NCBI GenBank assembly: GCA_020081605.1
Contig: JAHREC010000062.1
Coordinates: forward strand, 248,001-312,000
DNA: 64,000 nucleotides
Origin: Albifimbria verrucaria
Taxonomy: Eukaryota; Ascomycota; Sordariomycetes; Hypocreales; Stachybotryaceae
Direction of reading: 5' to 3'
Under the pieces are notes generated by a model. It saw only the letters and a list, made by a program, of their open reading frames with translations. It ran no database searches and was not told the DNA's origin. The position numbers and the translations under genes are program-made. This document shows, in pieces, positions 1-10,598 of this stretch (position 1 is the first letter of the stretch; each line of letters begins with the position of its first letter).

Positions 1-722
1 ATAAATATATCCATGCCATTGGAATTCAGCAGGAACACTCCATGAGTACCACTGCCCTTCCTGTGATCAAAGTAGATTGGATGAGCACTGTACAGGTTTT
101 CGCCTTGGGGTACGCCGTAAGCATCTCGGGTGTAGATTGTCCTGGTGTAGTTGGTCGTATTCAACATAAAGGCATCGCTATGTTCACCTAGGCCGTACAG
201 ATGTGGCTTCGGTGGAAGGCTAGTCTTCAGATGAACGTATTGGCTTTCAAACACCAGTTTATGACCAGTAGTGTCGAAGAGCACCTCTCCAGTATCGGTT
301 CGGGTCACTGTGAAGGAGAAAGGGTTGGCGTTGAATTTAAACTTGAGCTTCGAGTCCTTCGGGGAACACCATTGACCAAAGCCTGGGCGTGGGAAAATAT
401 CGTCTGGGACTTGATAGACGGTATTATTGGTGTCTGTAATCTTGACGTGCAGTCGGTCCCTAGTCTGGTATTCCACTTCCAGCTTTAGTTTTGGGAGATC
501 AATGCCATACACATTGCAGGCAGGACCAGCAAGAGCTAGGTCAGCGTAGAAGCCAGATCTAGTTTCCCATTGCTTTGTAGCTTTGTATCCTGAGCATGCT
601 GACAAGTCCTTCTCGTATAGGTCGTTGCCAGGACCATCAAGATCTTCAACGCCTTCTTGGCTCTGAGCAAACACGGAGGCACTTAGAGCCGCAACAGAAG
701 CGAGGAACTTCTTAAGATGCAT
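1..722 (-). CDS. Glycoside hydrolase family 31 alpha/beta-glucosidase, N-terminal part (cut by window edge)
   Basis: This is a secreted GH31 glucosidase that would release glucose from alpha- (and in fungal AgdC-type enzymes some beta-) glucosides outside the cell. The open frame starts at an ATG at 722 and runs uninterrupted off the left edge, giving about 240 residues of a family usually 850-900 long. Residues 1-20 form a signal peptide (MHLKKFLAS, Ala-rich core, VFAQ end). The GH31 N-terminal beta-sandwich follows, with the segments DLYEKDLSACSGYKA, QWCSPKD and LYGLGEHSDAF. LYGLGEH is a hallmark of fungal GH31 just ahead of the catalytic barrel, which lies outside the window. A TATA-like element sits about 90 bp upstream. 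No frame break is seen, unlike most neighbours. Family is clear from the motifs; alpha versus beta preference cannot be judged here. Confidence 0.9.
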   Translation of the reverse strand, partial: MHLKKFLASVAALSASVFAQSQEGVEDLDGPGNDLYEKDLSACSGYKATKQWETRSGFYADLALAGPACNVYGIDLPKLKLEVEYQTRDRLHVKITDTNNTVYQVPDDIFPRPGFGQWCSPKDSKLKFKFNANPFSFTVTRTDTGEVLFDTTGHKLVFESQYVHLKTSLPPKPHLYGLGEHSDAFMLNTTNYTRTIYTRDAYGVPQGENLYSAHPIYFDHRKGSGTHGVFLLNSNGMDIF

Positions 723-811
723 GATGGAGATAAAGGGTGCCCATGGAAGAGCAAGAATGCATAGGGGCGAGTTGGGCTGCTTTGTTCACGGAAGGCCCAT
801 CGCGGTCAACA

Positions 812-819
812 CTTATATA
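812..819 (-). promoter_or_regulatory. TATA-like box of the GH31 gene
   Basis: TATATAAG read on the minus strand lies about 90 bp upstream of the glucosidase ATG, a normal TATA-to-ATG distance for fungal genes. It is assigned from position and sequence only. Confidence 0.4.
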
Positions 820-2639
820 CTTCACCTCTGCCCTTCCCCACAATGGAACGTCGGCGTCTATTCGGTCAATAGATGCAGAAATCAAAATCCCGCAGCCGCC
901 CCTGCAACGATCACTCGTGGCTGAGGATTGGTTCTGGCGGACATTGGCTGTTGGAAATCCTTGGTGTTGTTCACATTGAATGTCGTAGTTCCCACATTCC
1001 AACAACCTGTTAGCTGTGACCCCATACCGCTGCGTACATACTAGTGGTACTTGGTGGAAGAAAGACAAAGCGCTAATAGGGAATGCCAGTGTCTTAACCC
1101 CAGCTCTCACATGCAACCCTTGAGAATTATATCATTTGGTCCCATCGAACTGCCCACTAAGTGGGCCACCCGGATGATTAGACCGAGTGCGGAGAAGTCT
1201 GGATCGGCTGGGTCACCGTTACGTATGGTTGCCCAAAGAGTTGCCTGGCGCATGAGAGAGACCTTGATGGGATATTGAGTTAGTATGGGCATCACAAAGC
1301 AAGCTCCTAGACTGGGAAACCGAGAACTCAGCAGATAGGAGTTCTGAGCTTCAATAACGGTCACCCATGGATGCCCTTTTGCAAAAGCGAGTGAGAGTAA
1401 TAATGACGAATTGTTACAGACAGCAAGGTCATTCTCGTTGACCCCGCGTACGTTCCCCGGTCTCTTCCCCGCAGGCGGAGACTCCGCCTTCCACCCCTGC
1501 ACGGCGCACATCATCATGCGATCTGGTAAGGTCGATGACAAGGGTTCAACCCCGCTTAAAGCAAGCCAGCCTGCACTCCGGCTCTTCCTCGGTGGCAATA
1601 GCAATATCTTCTCTTCTCTCTGATGTTATTCGGATGGAAAAGGTTAAGGAGCTGTTTGATTTGCCGGAAGCTATGTCCAAAGGAGCCTCCACAGCTTTAG
1701 TAGCTGGTTAAATGAGGTGGATTCAACGCAATCCAGAATGTTGTCGGTCCAACAAGTATCTTAGCGGGGTCAATAAAATCTCCCTACTTGCTATGTCAGC
1801 ACGGTTTCAAGGAATCTTGTATGTCATGCTTCTCATGCTTGGTATCCTTAGTCTAGGACTCCCTGCGCAACTGTCAGGATACTCGACAGAGATGATGGTT
1901 CCAGAGGTACTTAATGGCAACCCTTTTTGTGATGTGGGTTGGAAACTTGTCGTTCGGATACTCACAGACTTTAAGATAGAGGATCATGAACCCAAAATAT
2001 TATGCCAGAGAAAATTCTCAAGTTGAGAATATGGCAAAATGCCATTTATCAGGTACCTCTATATTGACAGCGACAAAATGGTTTGCACTTGGATCTGTTC
2101 CTACCATATGAAGCTTGTGCCGCAAAGCATAATAGCCCCATTTGTTCATCGGGGAAACTTGGAGCTTACTTTGGTTGACGCGATCTAATTAGATCAATCA
2201 TAGGAACACTACATATGTATAACCATGCCCTATAAAAAAGTGATTCTAAATGGTGGGCAACTATCATGTGGACTATTACAATGATGGTCCAACTTAATGG
2301 TTCAAAACTAGCAAGACTGCTGGATCCTAAGCTAACAGTGGGGACCTTTATCAAGCGAAGCAGCCTGAGAGATATACCCATGGATCCGAAACTGTTTGTT
2401 AGCGAACTAAAACTCTATCAAAGGTGTTTCAGTTATGTGTCTCGCCTGAGAGATCATTGAGCAGGCACGTCAAACTCCTGTTAGTGAAAAGGGCAAAGTA
2501 TTTGACAACGTAATAATACTTTGAAGGCTAGATTTGCGTGTTTCTAAAACTATCAAATGCTCAAGAAAGTAGAAGGGCTTAATTAAAGCCTATATGTCAC
2601 TATCTGGAATCTAAGTGGCAAAAAGCCCCTTGTTGTACT
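820..2639. other. Intergenic, no supported gene
   Basis: About 1.8 kb between the GH31 promoter and the end of the NmrA-like gene. The longest open stretch (1107-1604, minus, 165 codons) overlaps open stretches on the plus strand and shows no recognisable domain, signal peptide or introns. I see no tRNA, tandem repeat or transposon end. The left part is promoter of the glucosidase gene. Confidence 0.5.
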
Positions 2640-3562
2640 CTAGCCATTGATTGAATAGTGTTGGCGGTTCCCTGTGTATTTTTCTATGGCTGTTGATGCC
2701 TCATTGAAAATAGATGTTGCATAGAAGCCATCGTCTTCATCAATTCCGCCTCTGACTCTCAGATCAGCGACGAGAGATTGTGCCCACAAGAGAGGGAGGT
2801 TTTTCGTAAGAATATCAATGTAATCTTCTTCGCTGATGATCGTAATTCGAATTTTCTTGTTGATAGCCTTCCCAATCGCAGCTAAGCCATCTTTCAAAGA
2901 TAAAAGTTGTGGGCCATAAAGCCGTAAAGCGTTGTGCCTCAATTTAAGGGTGTCCGAGATCATCTGGGTGTCGACAAGAAGTCGACCGCACACACGTCCA
3001 ATGTCTTCCGAAGAGATCCAATCAAACTTTGCATCTGGATATGGAATTCTAACTTCGCCAGCCTGGATATCTTCCTTCCACCAGAACGAGTTGGTTGCAA
3101 AAAGGCTGGCCTGACTGTCACGTACCCTTGTCTTCCGAAGGTTTCTTCAAGGCTTATCTCAACTTGTGCGTGAGCCCAGGCGATAGCATCGTTACTCTGC
3201 ACAGTCCGTGGATCTTCTCGAATGATGGCGCTGCTAAGGAAAACGACGAACTCGATACCACCAGATTTCATTGCTTCTAAACACGTCTTCATACCGTCTG
3301 GTGACCCTGGTAAAAGATAAAGGAAAGCACGTGTCGCCTTAGATTTGGTTGCTGCAGCTCGCACCGTCTCAGGCTTGGAAAGATCAACTTCGATTCGCTC
3401 GAACTCAGTGCCTTCTTCCTGTTCGATATCATTACTCGGGAGCTTTTTGTGGATATTTCTAACACCCAAGAACACCTTCCCACCTCGACGTCTGGCAGCA
3501 TAGGCTGTTGCGGCTCCAACTGAGCCTGTGGCACCGAAAACTATTGTATTGATAGAAGTCAT
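2640..3562 (-). CDS. NmrA-like / atypical SDR NAD(P)-binding protein (one frame break)
   Basis: An atypical short-chain dehydrogenase of the NmrA/HSCARG type, which binds NAD(P) and acts either as redox sensor or isoflavone-reductase-like enzyme. The N terminus MTSINTIVFGATGSVGAA contains the Rossmann GATGxxG loop. The middle carries FVVFLSSAII and VTVRPAFLQPT, the usual NmrA-like strand and loop. The frame from 3562 stops at 2960, but the neighbouring frame continues with WWKEDIQAGEVRIPYPDAK and ISSEDIGRVCGRLLVDT to a stop at 2640, which is normal family sequence. One base is missing around 3083-3087 (a TTC run before TGGTGG on the minus strand). With it restored the protein is 307 residues, usual for the family. 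This is probably an assembly error, otherwise a recent pseudogene. Partner and substrate are unknown. Confidence 0.8.
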
Positions 3563-3979
3563 GATGAAAAATCACAGTTATGACTGCGAACACAAAACAA
3601 GAATTAAGGCTGAGGTATCAATGGGTTGGCGAAGCTTTTAAGGAACTGGCAATTTCAAAAGGTCCATATCAATTGGCCCAATCAGAAAAATAGACAGAAA
3701 TATTTTCCGTCACGGACTTAGGGAAAGTGCCGGATCGGCGCCGGCCCAAGTTTGGTTGCCGGAGTCCGACCAGTTGTCCGAGTAGTAGTCCGAACAGGTT
3801 AATCACGCACATTGATACTCTACAAAACCATTTCGTAATCATACAAACTTCTTAGGTGTCACTGAGTGTCTCTCATTTATAATTAAGCACGGGACATCAA
3901 GTAGAGCTTTCAGCTTAATAGTAGGTGCCAAAATTGGACAATAATGCCCGTAACTACCCCCAAGAGTGATTGATACAAC
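3563..3979. other. Intergenic, likely promoter of the NmrA-like gene
   Basis: About 420 bp upstream of the NmrA-like ATG. It holds a GC-rich dyad near 3735-3745 (GGCGCCGGCC-like) in otherwise AT-rich sequence. I see no coding potential and no clear TATA box. Confidence 0.4.
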
Positions 3980-4530
3980 TCAGTTAAAGATGTCATAATG
4001 AGGGTTTATTGACATTCCATACAAAGTCTTGGAGAATTGCGCATGGAATTGTTGGACGACTGTAGTACTTGTGCCATTGAGCAAAAAGGTGCCATCAGCG
4101 TGTCCTAACGTCTTCAGGATGAGGTTCTGTAGGGGTACCTCCTGTATTGTGAGATTTTCATACGATCACCGAGTCGCAAGATGGTGGCTTCAACTCCTAT
4201 ATATTGTAGTCCTTTTGGTGTCTCCTCTTGGGCATGGTTCAGACGAACTGGAACTCAATGTCTTAAATCCGGGAACCCCTAAAAGGATGAAGTCTTGCTT
4301 TTACACTGGACTCTGAGGATTATTTTATTCAAGCCACAATTGCATGGGTTGAACTTTTGGGATCAAGACATTGCACATTTCGTTTCGATCCGGTGACAGT
4401 AGAAAATTAAGGGCGGTCTTGGTCTCGATGAGACGGGTGAGAATGTAATTGCGACGGTACCTATGACCTGTATAACGGAGACGAGCCTGGTTTCCCATGT
4501 TCTGACGAACGCAGTTGCTTGTTACTCGAG
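3980..4530 (-). pseudogene. Coding-like fragments in broken frames, unknown family
   Basis: Two minus-strand stretches read like protein but are joined by no single frame. Frame one, about 4530 down to a stop at 4325-4327, contains MGNQARLRYTGHRYRRN, LTRLIETKTALNF and PDRNEMCNVLIPKV. Frame two, 4165 down to a stop at 3980-3982, contains IQEVPLQNLILKTLGHADG and VVQQFHAQFSKTLYGMSIN. A third short stretch between them (about 4290-4190) also lacks stops. I do not recognise the family. The composition is protein-like, but several breaks would be needed to join the pieces, more than in neighbouring genes. It could be a decayed gene downstream of the SDR at 4627 or a gene with unseen introns. Confidence 0.3.
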
Positions 4531-4626
4531 ATGGTATCTAACATTCATGAACTGGTCAAAAATCGGAAGCAAAACACGGTTTGAAATGTTTTGTTCTTTC
4601 TGTCGCGCAGTCGCAGCAATATGTAA

Positions 4627-5356
4627 TTACCATTCCAAAGCTCGGCCATCATAGAGCAGAAACTTCCCACTGTCTTCATCCTTCAATTGCTCTAGAACTC
4701 CCAGGACTCCTCTGGCACTCTCAGAAACCTCCAATGGGGCTCCCGGCCCCCATTTGAGTTTTGACGTGTCCAGGGTCCACACAAATAACTATTGCTCGAT
4801 TTTTGAGGTCGTATGCTTGGTGAACGGTCAACATGTTCAAAGCTGCTTTACTGATGCTGTATGATGTGTTGTGTGGAGGTATGCGCTCGTCACTTAGCAT
4901 TGCTTTGCTTCCAAGGCCAGATGAAATATTCGCAATTTTGGCTCGAGGAGCAAGATAGGGTAACAGTGACTGGACGATCAGTGCTGGACCGATCACGTTT
5001 GTCGTAAGATGATCCTGAAGTGATGTTGGCGTGATTTTAAGAGAGCTTTCGCTCTGGCAGATGGGCAACAGAATCGCCGCATTTTGAATGACGACATTAA
5101 TCTTGCCCTCAAGCCCGGGAGGTAGTCTCGATCCAAGAGAGGAAATCGAATCTGCTGAGGAAAGATCGCACTCGACTAGATGTATTTGAGCCTTTGTATC
5201 AGGACTGTTGATGATACTTTCTAGTTTTCCGAGATCGGTATCTTTGGATAGACTGCGTACTGTACCAATAACAGTACTTCCTTCGTGTGATGAAAGTTGC
5301 CGGACATACTCCAAACCAATCCCAGTACGGACACCGCTAATGAAGTATGTTTTCAT
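4627..5356 (-). CDS. Short-chain dehydrogenase, C-factor/sniffer-like (one frame break)
   Basis: A classical SDR of the small CsgA/C-factor group found in many fungal genomes; it would use NAD(P)H to reduce or oxidise an unknown carbonyl or alcohol. Start chosen at the second ATG (5356), giving MKTYFISGVRTGIGLEYVRQL with the TGxxxGIG-type nucleotide loop. NAA (VVIQNAAIL), the catalytic Ser in ANISSGLGS and the YxxxK motif in TSYSISKAALNM are all present. The frame ends early at 4721, but the adjacent frame continues APLEVSESARGVLGVL and FLLYDGRALEW to a stop at 4627-4629, the expected C terminus. Two bases are missing in the run GGGGGCCGGG (4740-4753), one each from a G run and a C run. Corrected length is 243 residues, usual for this group. 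Confidence 0.85.
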
Positions 5357-5401
5357 TTTAACCAAATTGAAAGTGACGAATGTTACAGTAGTTATATTCA
5401 A

Positions 5402-6292
5402 CCGGTTGTTCTCTTATTCAACGGGAGCAAGCTGTCCGGAGAAGGATGTAGGAATGCCTGCATATTTATAGCGTTGGTGAAGCACCGACTTCTGTCTCCA
5501 CCAGCCGATAGCTTCCTATCGATTGCTTATTTCCATAACATAGCATTGGTCATGAGGAGTGAAAACTAGACTGGAATTTCGTCACACTAACTTCATCTAG
5601 TATTAACCACATAACAGCCTAAAACCAAGAAGCCCTAGATCTTGGACTATTTCATGACGATGATGTAAGCAGCGAGAATGTTCGACATAGTGTTCGGCTA
5701 AAGGAGAAGTGGTTCTACGATGAGCTTCGATGACGGTCTTGTGCTTTCTGAGTCACGCCGATCGGAATCTCAGGCCGCTCGTTACGCTCGCGGGCGACTC
5801 TCCTCCTCAACAACCAATAAAATACAGTGCTTGGGTGAAATGCCAGCTATACAAAAATGATGATCGGAATGTGCAAGCCTTCACCATTCTAATCCCTGCA
5901 TCTATTATTTATTAAAAAGTTTCTCCGACTTTCTACACAGCTAATGACTAACGACATAAGACGAACTGTGACACCTAATCAGATAGAAGCACATACAAAA
6001 GAAAATGAGAATATAATTAGCTAGATATGCTGATACTCATTAGTATGAAGGGCGCATCTACCCAACCGTTGTCGTTAAATCTGGTCAAGATGATAGGAGG
6101 TGCTGACTAGCCGAGGCCTATAGCATATTTTTCACAATCATAGATGAATATGACACGCCAGCCATGTTCTTTACATGGTCTTTACATGGGAGGTATCTTA
6201 CAACCGCTTAATATGAACCATTAGGAATTGCGCAAAAAGCACTTCAAGGATTGTATAACTGCCAACATAAAATAAGTTTTGACAAATATGTC
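5402..6292. other. Intergenic, no supported gene
   Basis: About 890 bp of AT-rich sequence. It contains a short direct repeat of TCTTTACATGG at about 6168-6189. Open stretches are below 65 codons and show no recognisable protein features. Confidence 0.45.
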
Positions 6293-7239
6293 CTATGGAT
6301 ATTCATTACGTAGGTTGTTGATCGAATTCAACATGTCGCTTCCAGAAGCCCAACCAGCATAGGTTGTCTGGGGTGACGTTACAGTAATGCTCAAGACCCC
6401 CATACATATGGCCCGTCGGACTGATCCTCCCAAAATGGGCCGCCAGATTGTCCGGTTTCGCAGTCAGCATCGCTATAGAATGGCCCTGTTGCATCGCAAT
6501 TCAAGCTCATGGCTGAATTCGGTGTGTTGTTGATTTGCAAATAAGGACTGTTACCACTGTCCTTGTCTGAAGGATATCCTTGATGCTTTCCAATTGGCTG
6601 GTTGAAAACTGAATTATCTGGGTACTTTACACCGTACCAGCCTCTCTGATCTCCAAGACGGTCGTTCAGAACAAGAACAGCCCAGTCAGACTTCGTGTCA
6701 CAGGCATCTGATTGAGTGCCAATGGATACAGCAATGTTGATCTGTGAACTTCCAAAAGTGGCACCATTGTTATATCCGGGACTGAAAGTACCAGAGATGC
6801 CACTCGCGTTCGGGAGGCAGTGACGTGCGGTAACTACGTGGCGTGGACCAACCAGAGTACCAGAGCACCAAACCCCATTAGACCACTGGATTTTACCAAT
6901 AGCTGAGTAAGGGTAAGCAGTATCGGTATTCAAAGAGCGGTCATCGACTCCAACGATAAATCGTTTTTCTGGAGCAATTCCAATCTTGTTGTTTGGATTG
7001 AAGGGCTTGACAATAGGCGGGTCGACAACGAGCTTCAACCGCATCTGAGATGGATTGGAAGTACGAAATTCCGTTTTAATGGCATCCTTCGCAAAACTGC
7101 CTATCAATTTTGGGTCGAAGCCGACTAAGGAACCTGGACTTGCTGGCCTGGGTGCAGTGCCGTTGAGGGCCCCTGTAGGACTGGCAGAGACGCTGAGGAC
7201 CGACACAGCGGTTGTAAAAGTAAGAGAAAGGCGAACCAT
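6293..7239 (-). CDS. Secreted trypsin/V8-like serine endopeptidase (one frame break)
   Basis: A secreted serine protease of the chymotrypsin fold, closest in layout to V8/glutamyl-endopeptidase-like fungal enzymes. Residues 1-20 (MVRLSLTFTTAVSVLSVSAS) form a signal peptide, followed by a propeptide of about 70 residues. The mature part starts near IVGVDDR. The catalytic triad is visible: His in VVTARHCLP, Asp in KSDWAVLVLN and Ser in CETGQSGGPFW. The main frame stops at 6391 just after GPYVWG. One G missing from the run at 6397-6401 shifts back to a frame reading VLSITVTSPQTTYAGWASGS and ending at 6293, which is the normal C-terminal helix. Corrected length is 315 residues. It would degrade external protein for nutrition or host interaction; cleavage specificity is not deducible. 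Confidence 0.88.
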
Positions 7240-7345
7240 GTTTCAAATTATTGAAAGAATTTGGATTGGAAAAGAATCTGGAGAATATTTGTGCTGAATC
7301 ACAATGAAATCAATATTCAGATTCAAGGGCATGAGAGCGCCTCGA

Positions 7346-7352
7346 TTATATA
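7346..7352 (-). promoter_or_regulatory. TATA box of the protease gene
   Basis: TATATAA on the minus strand about 107 bp upstream of the protease ATG. Position and sequence fit a core promoter. Confidence 0.45.
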
Positions 7353-8991
7353 CTCGTCTCTCGTCAACCATTGTTAACTATGTTGCTGAAAGTCCGGACA
7401 TTCTGGGTCCCAAAGTTTATTGTGTATGTTCGTCACTTGCAATCACCAGTAAGTTCTTCCAAGAATGCCACTAAGTTGCTGGATTACGGGCTGGCCCGGA
7501 GAAGTATGCCCGTCAGCGATCTCGAGTTCAGATGCGTAATGGCAGAAACATCAATCAACAGCAGCACATGATTGAGTTTCGAGTGAACCCACTCCTTCAC
7601 AACCTTTAACTCCATAAGAAACGAGAGAGGATAATCACGAGAACTACAGGGCCCGAGAGTAAGCTTTCCGAGAGTTTGGGGCAGTATTCTATCATCGGTG
7701 ACGCTAATGACCTGGCCAGTTTTGAGTTTTATCAAAGAAAGACTCTAGATGATCCCGAGAACTAGGTCGCTGGTGCAATTGGTATGTGGGTTCTAAAGAG
7801 ATGTTTTCACTTGGCTTAAACAGGTAAGTTCACCGAAAACCCGACCTCTAATCAAGAACACCAATGCTCCATGTAGCAATTGGACGTAGGCATGTTCCTG
7901 GATTCAACGTCCCCACGGTTACGCCGAGGGTGCGAACCTATAGATTTGAGGCGAAGTATCGGAGCCGAGATCAAATGCGGTAAAGCGTAACCGTTCACTT
8001 CGTTGCGTTATCTCCATTCGTTACATGATTGGGTTACGAAGGCATATTATTCTCCGCTTTCCCGGTAGCACAAGTAGTTGATCTCAGGATTTTCGGGATA
8101 TGACAGTAGCGTAACGTGGCGACTGGGCCTGTGGAATGGAGAGGATTGGGCTCCACGTGGAGGTAGGTGTAACATGATGTAATGGCTGCCGATTACTTGT
8201 CTTGGTACTACACTTTAATTGTGGTGAACTCCAGAATATGCCATCAACCATGTAAGGGCCGAGGTCTTCTGACTTGTGAGGTAAACAATCACTTTTTCAC
8301 AATTAACAAAAATCAGATGCATCGTGGTTATGTGCTATGAGGCTGGAAACGGAGAGTTCCGAGGCTGTGCGGGTCCACTGACCGGAAGGTTTATACTTGG
8401 ATAGATAGAAGTTGGGAGGAATGCAACTTTCAGCTTTCCCGCGCTTTGCATCATAACCACGTTTGTGTATCACTTATCTGCGTCATTAAATTGCTGCCAC
8501 TTAACCAAACCGCTGGGAATGAAGCGGTAAATCAAGCAAATTAGGACAAAGTCTAATAACTCAACCGTCCTGGTAATTTACTGCGACACAGCACGAGTCA
8601 TGAATGGGACCCAGTCTCGTGGTTCACCTAGTACGTTTTGTCCATGACCATAGCCAGGTAGGCATCACTTGTTCACAGAGGAGGAAGATAGGACACAAAC
8701 TAGCCAATGCCTGGTCTATACGAACGAAAAGGTTTCGCAAATAGGTCCCGGAAGAGGTAAGCTTTGCGATGAGCTGGATCATTCAATGTATGACGCTCGA
8801 ATTAAAAGGCAGAGCCGCGTGGCATATTGGACAGAGGAGGCGTAAATGGACTGCTTAGTAGATCCATGTGTCACTACGACTACGAGAATGCCGTAATCAA
8901 CGCGCACAACCTTACGCTATTCCGTATAATCGAGTAATAAGCCCATTAATCTTTTAGTATTGCAGTTTTTTAGACCTTTTTTATAGGAGTT

Positions 8992-9060
8992 GGTTACTTA
9001 TCTTGTTGAATGTGCGAAAGCTCCAACTAGGTATCAGACATGGATCTGATCGAGTTAGAA
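8992..9060 (+). repeat. Dispersed degenerate repeat, copy A
   Basis: The segment with core TTGAATGTGCGAAAG then TAGGTATCAGACAT matches 12906-12972 at most positions over about 65 bp, and its core also matches 18297-18345. The family is unknown. Confidence 0.45.
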
Positions 9061-10112
9061 CCGGGAAAAGGCTAGTGATATTACCTAGCTAATAAGTTAG
9101 CCGATAATCAAAGTCCGTGGGCTTAATGACTTGATGAAGATCTACATAACATATCTAGCATCGATAGAACGATACGAAGTTGCTTTATGTACCGACATGT
9201 TGACGAAAACGTTGTAGAAACTGGTTCGATGTTGGAGCCTTCGCACAGTCAATGAGATAGAGGTATCAGAAAAGCATGTCAACCTTCGTTGATCCGATAC
9301 ACCCGAACGTGGACCGCCATAACACGTATTTTTGAAGCCCGTGTGTGGTAGACATTAGGGTGTATCGAATCATGTGTCGCAAATCTCAAATGCTGATTTA
9401 CCATGACGCCAAACTTATTCACCAAAGTGCAAGCACCACCACAAGGTTCACAACGCAGAGCAACATGCCGTTTGGATTCAAAGATGTCAGATGATAGACA
9501 TCGACCAAGATAATCAACCCATTTCAATGAGATAATGGACAGCGAAGACTGAGTTCGCATAGCAAGCAAGACAATACATTGTTTTAGGCGCCTCGAAAGA
9601 CCATTGAATACTGTATAATCCGAGCTCTTTAATATATTTTGCTGTATTCATGAGGACACAGCGTATCGATAACTATAGGGTATTGCAACGGGGCCGGAAT
9701 GTCAGGCTTGGGCTTGTTGTACAATTAGTAATGAAACCCGGTCTTTACCGCGGCATCGCCCTTGCTATGGAAGCGCAGTCATCAAAGCCACCGCTAAACT
9801 ATTTTAACAGCTGTATATCTTAGTTGATCGTGCAAAAGGCCAAGAAGTTTGTTGGAAGTGGTAGCGCACTTCCAAGCCAGTCATGGCGGGTGCCCGTGTT
9901 AATATGCATCCGGGAAGCGTCTGCGAGTGAATAGTAAGCGGATAATTGTATGCCTCTACATGGATCTTCACTTCAAGTTAGTTTTATCATCTCTTATACT
10001 GAGAACATTTATTTACTTATTGTTTCCCCATACTTAGTCTCCTCGATTCAAACTTCAATCGTACTGAGAAATGTGACTCCACATCAAATCGCTTTTCTCC
10101 CACCTATTCTTC

Positions 10113-10149
10113 AAAAAAAAAAAAAAAAAGAAAAGAAAGAAAAGAAAAA
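10113..10149 (+). repeat. A-rich microsatellite
   Basis: A run of 17 A residues followed by (A)3-5G units. It is a simple-sequence tract in intergenic DNA and has no coding role. Confidence 0.9.
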
Positions 10150-10520
10150 TGGCAATACAAGTTCTATTCCGCTGCATACACAGTCATCAGCATAGCCTTG
10201 AGTTCCCCATGACCTTGCACATGACAAGACCTTCCTATGAATGATTACTTAAACCGTGCACAGACGCTTGCATTAACGCATTTTCATTTTGGAGTTCGTG
10301 TAAATTTCCGCGTATCCCGGTTCATCCTATTGGCCACAGAGGAGTCCAACTTCCTCAGTGGAGCATTTCAAAGACGATCAATACGACAATAGCGATGGCA
10401 GTATTACGAAACAGCCAATCACAAACCAAGTTTGAGGATTTTCAATGGACTTGCCCCGGGTGGACACAGCCTAGCGTATTCTTCGCCTAGTTGCTGAAAC
10501 AGAGGTTGACGTCCCATGAA

Positions 10521-10529
10521 ATATATAAA
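10521..10529 (+). promoter_or_regulatory. TATA box of the lysophospholipase gene
   Basis: ATATATAAA lies about 75 bp upstream of the lysophospholipase ATG, on the right strand and at a typical distance. Confidence 0.5.
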
Positions 10530-10598
10530 GTCTTGCGCCATGCTCAGGAGTATCAGACATTTCGCGTCTGAGGGCACTCAGCTTGCCCAACTAACATC

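Larger units (their letters stand above)
7353..10520. other. Gene-poor intergenic region
   Basis: About 3.2 kb without a supportable gene, the longest such stretch on the left side. Open stretches are under 100 codons, have scattered rare codons and lack motifs. It contains one copy of a degenerate dispersed repeat (8992-9060) and an A-rich microsatellite (10113-10149). It may be decayed mobile or duplicated DNA, but I see no terminal inverted repeats or target-site duplications. Confidence 0.45.

Noticed and set aside
1411..1623. Open stretch and a T-loop-like GGGTTCAACCCC near 1542-1553 suggesting a tRNA
   Set aside because: No acceptor, D or anticodon stems can be drawn around it, so it is not a tRNA gene; the overlapping open stretches have no features.
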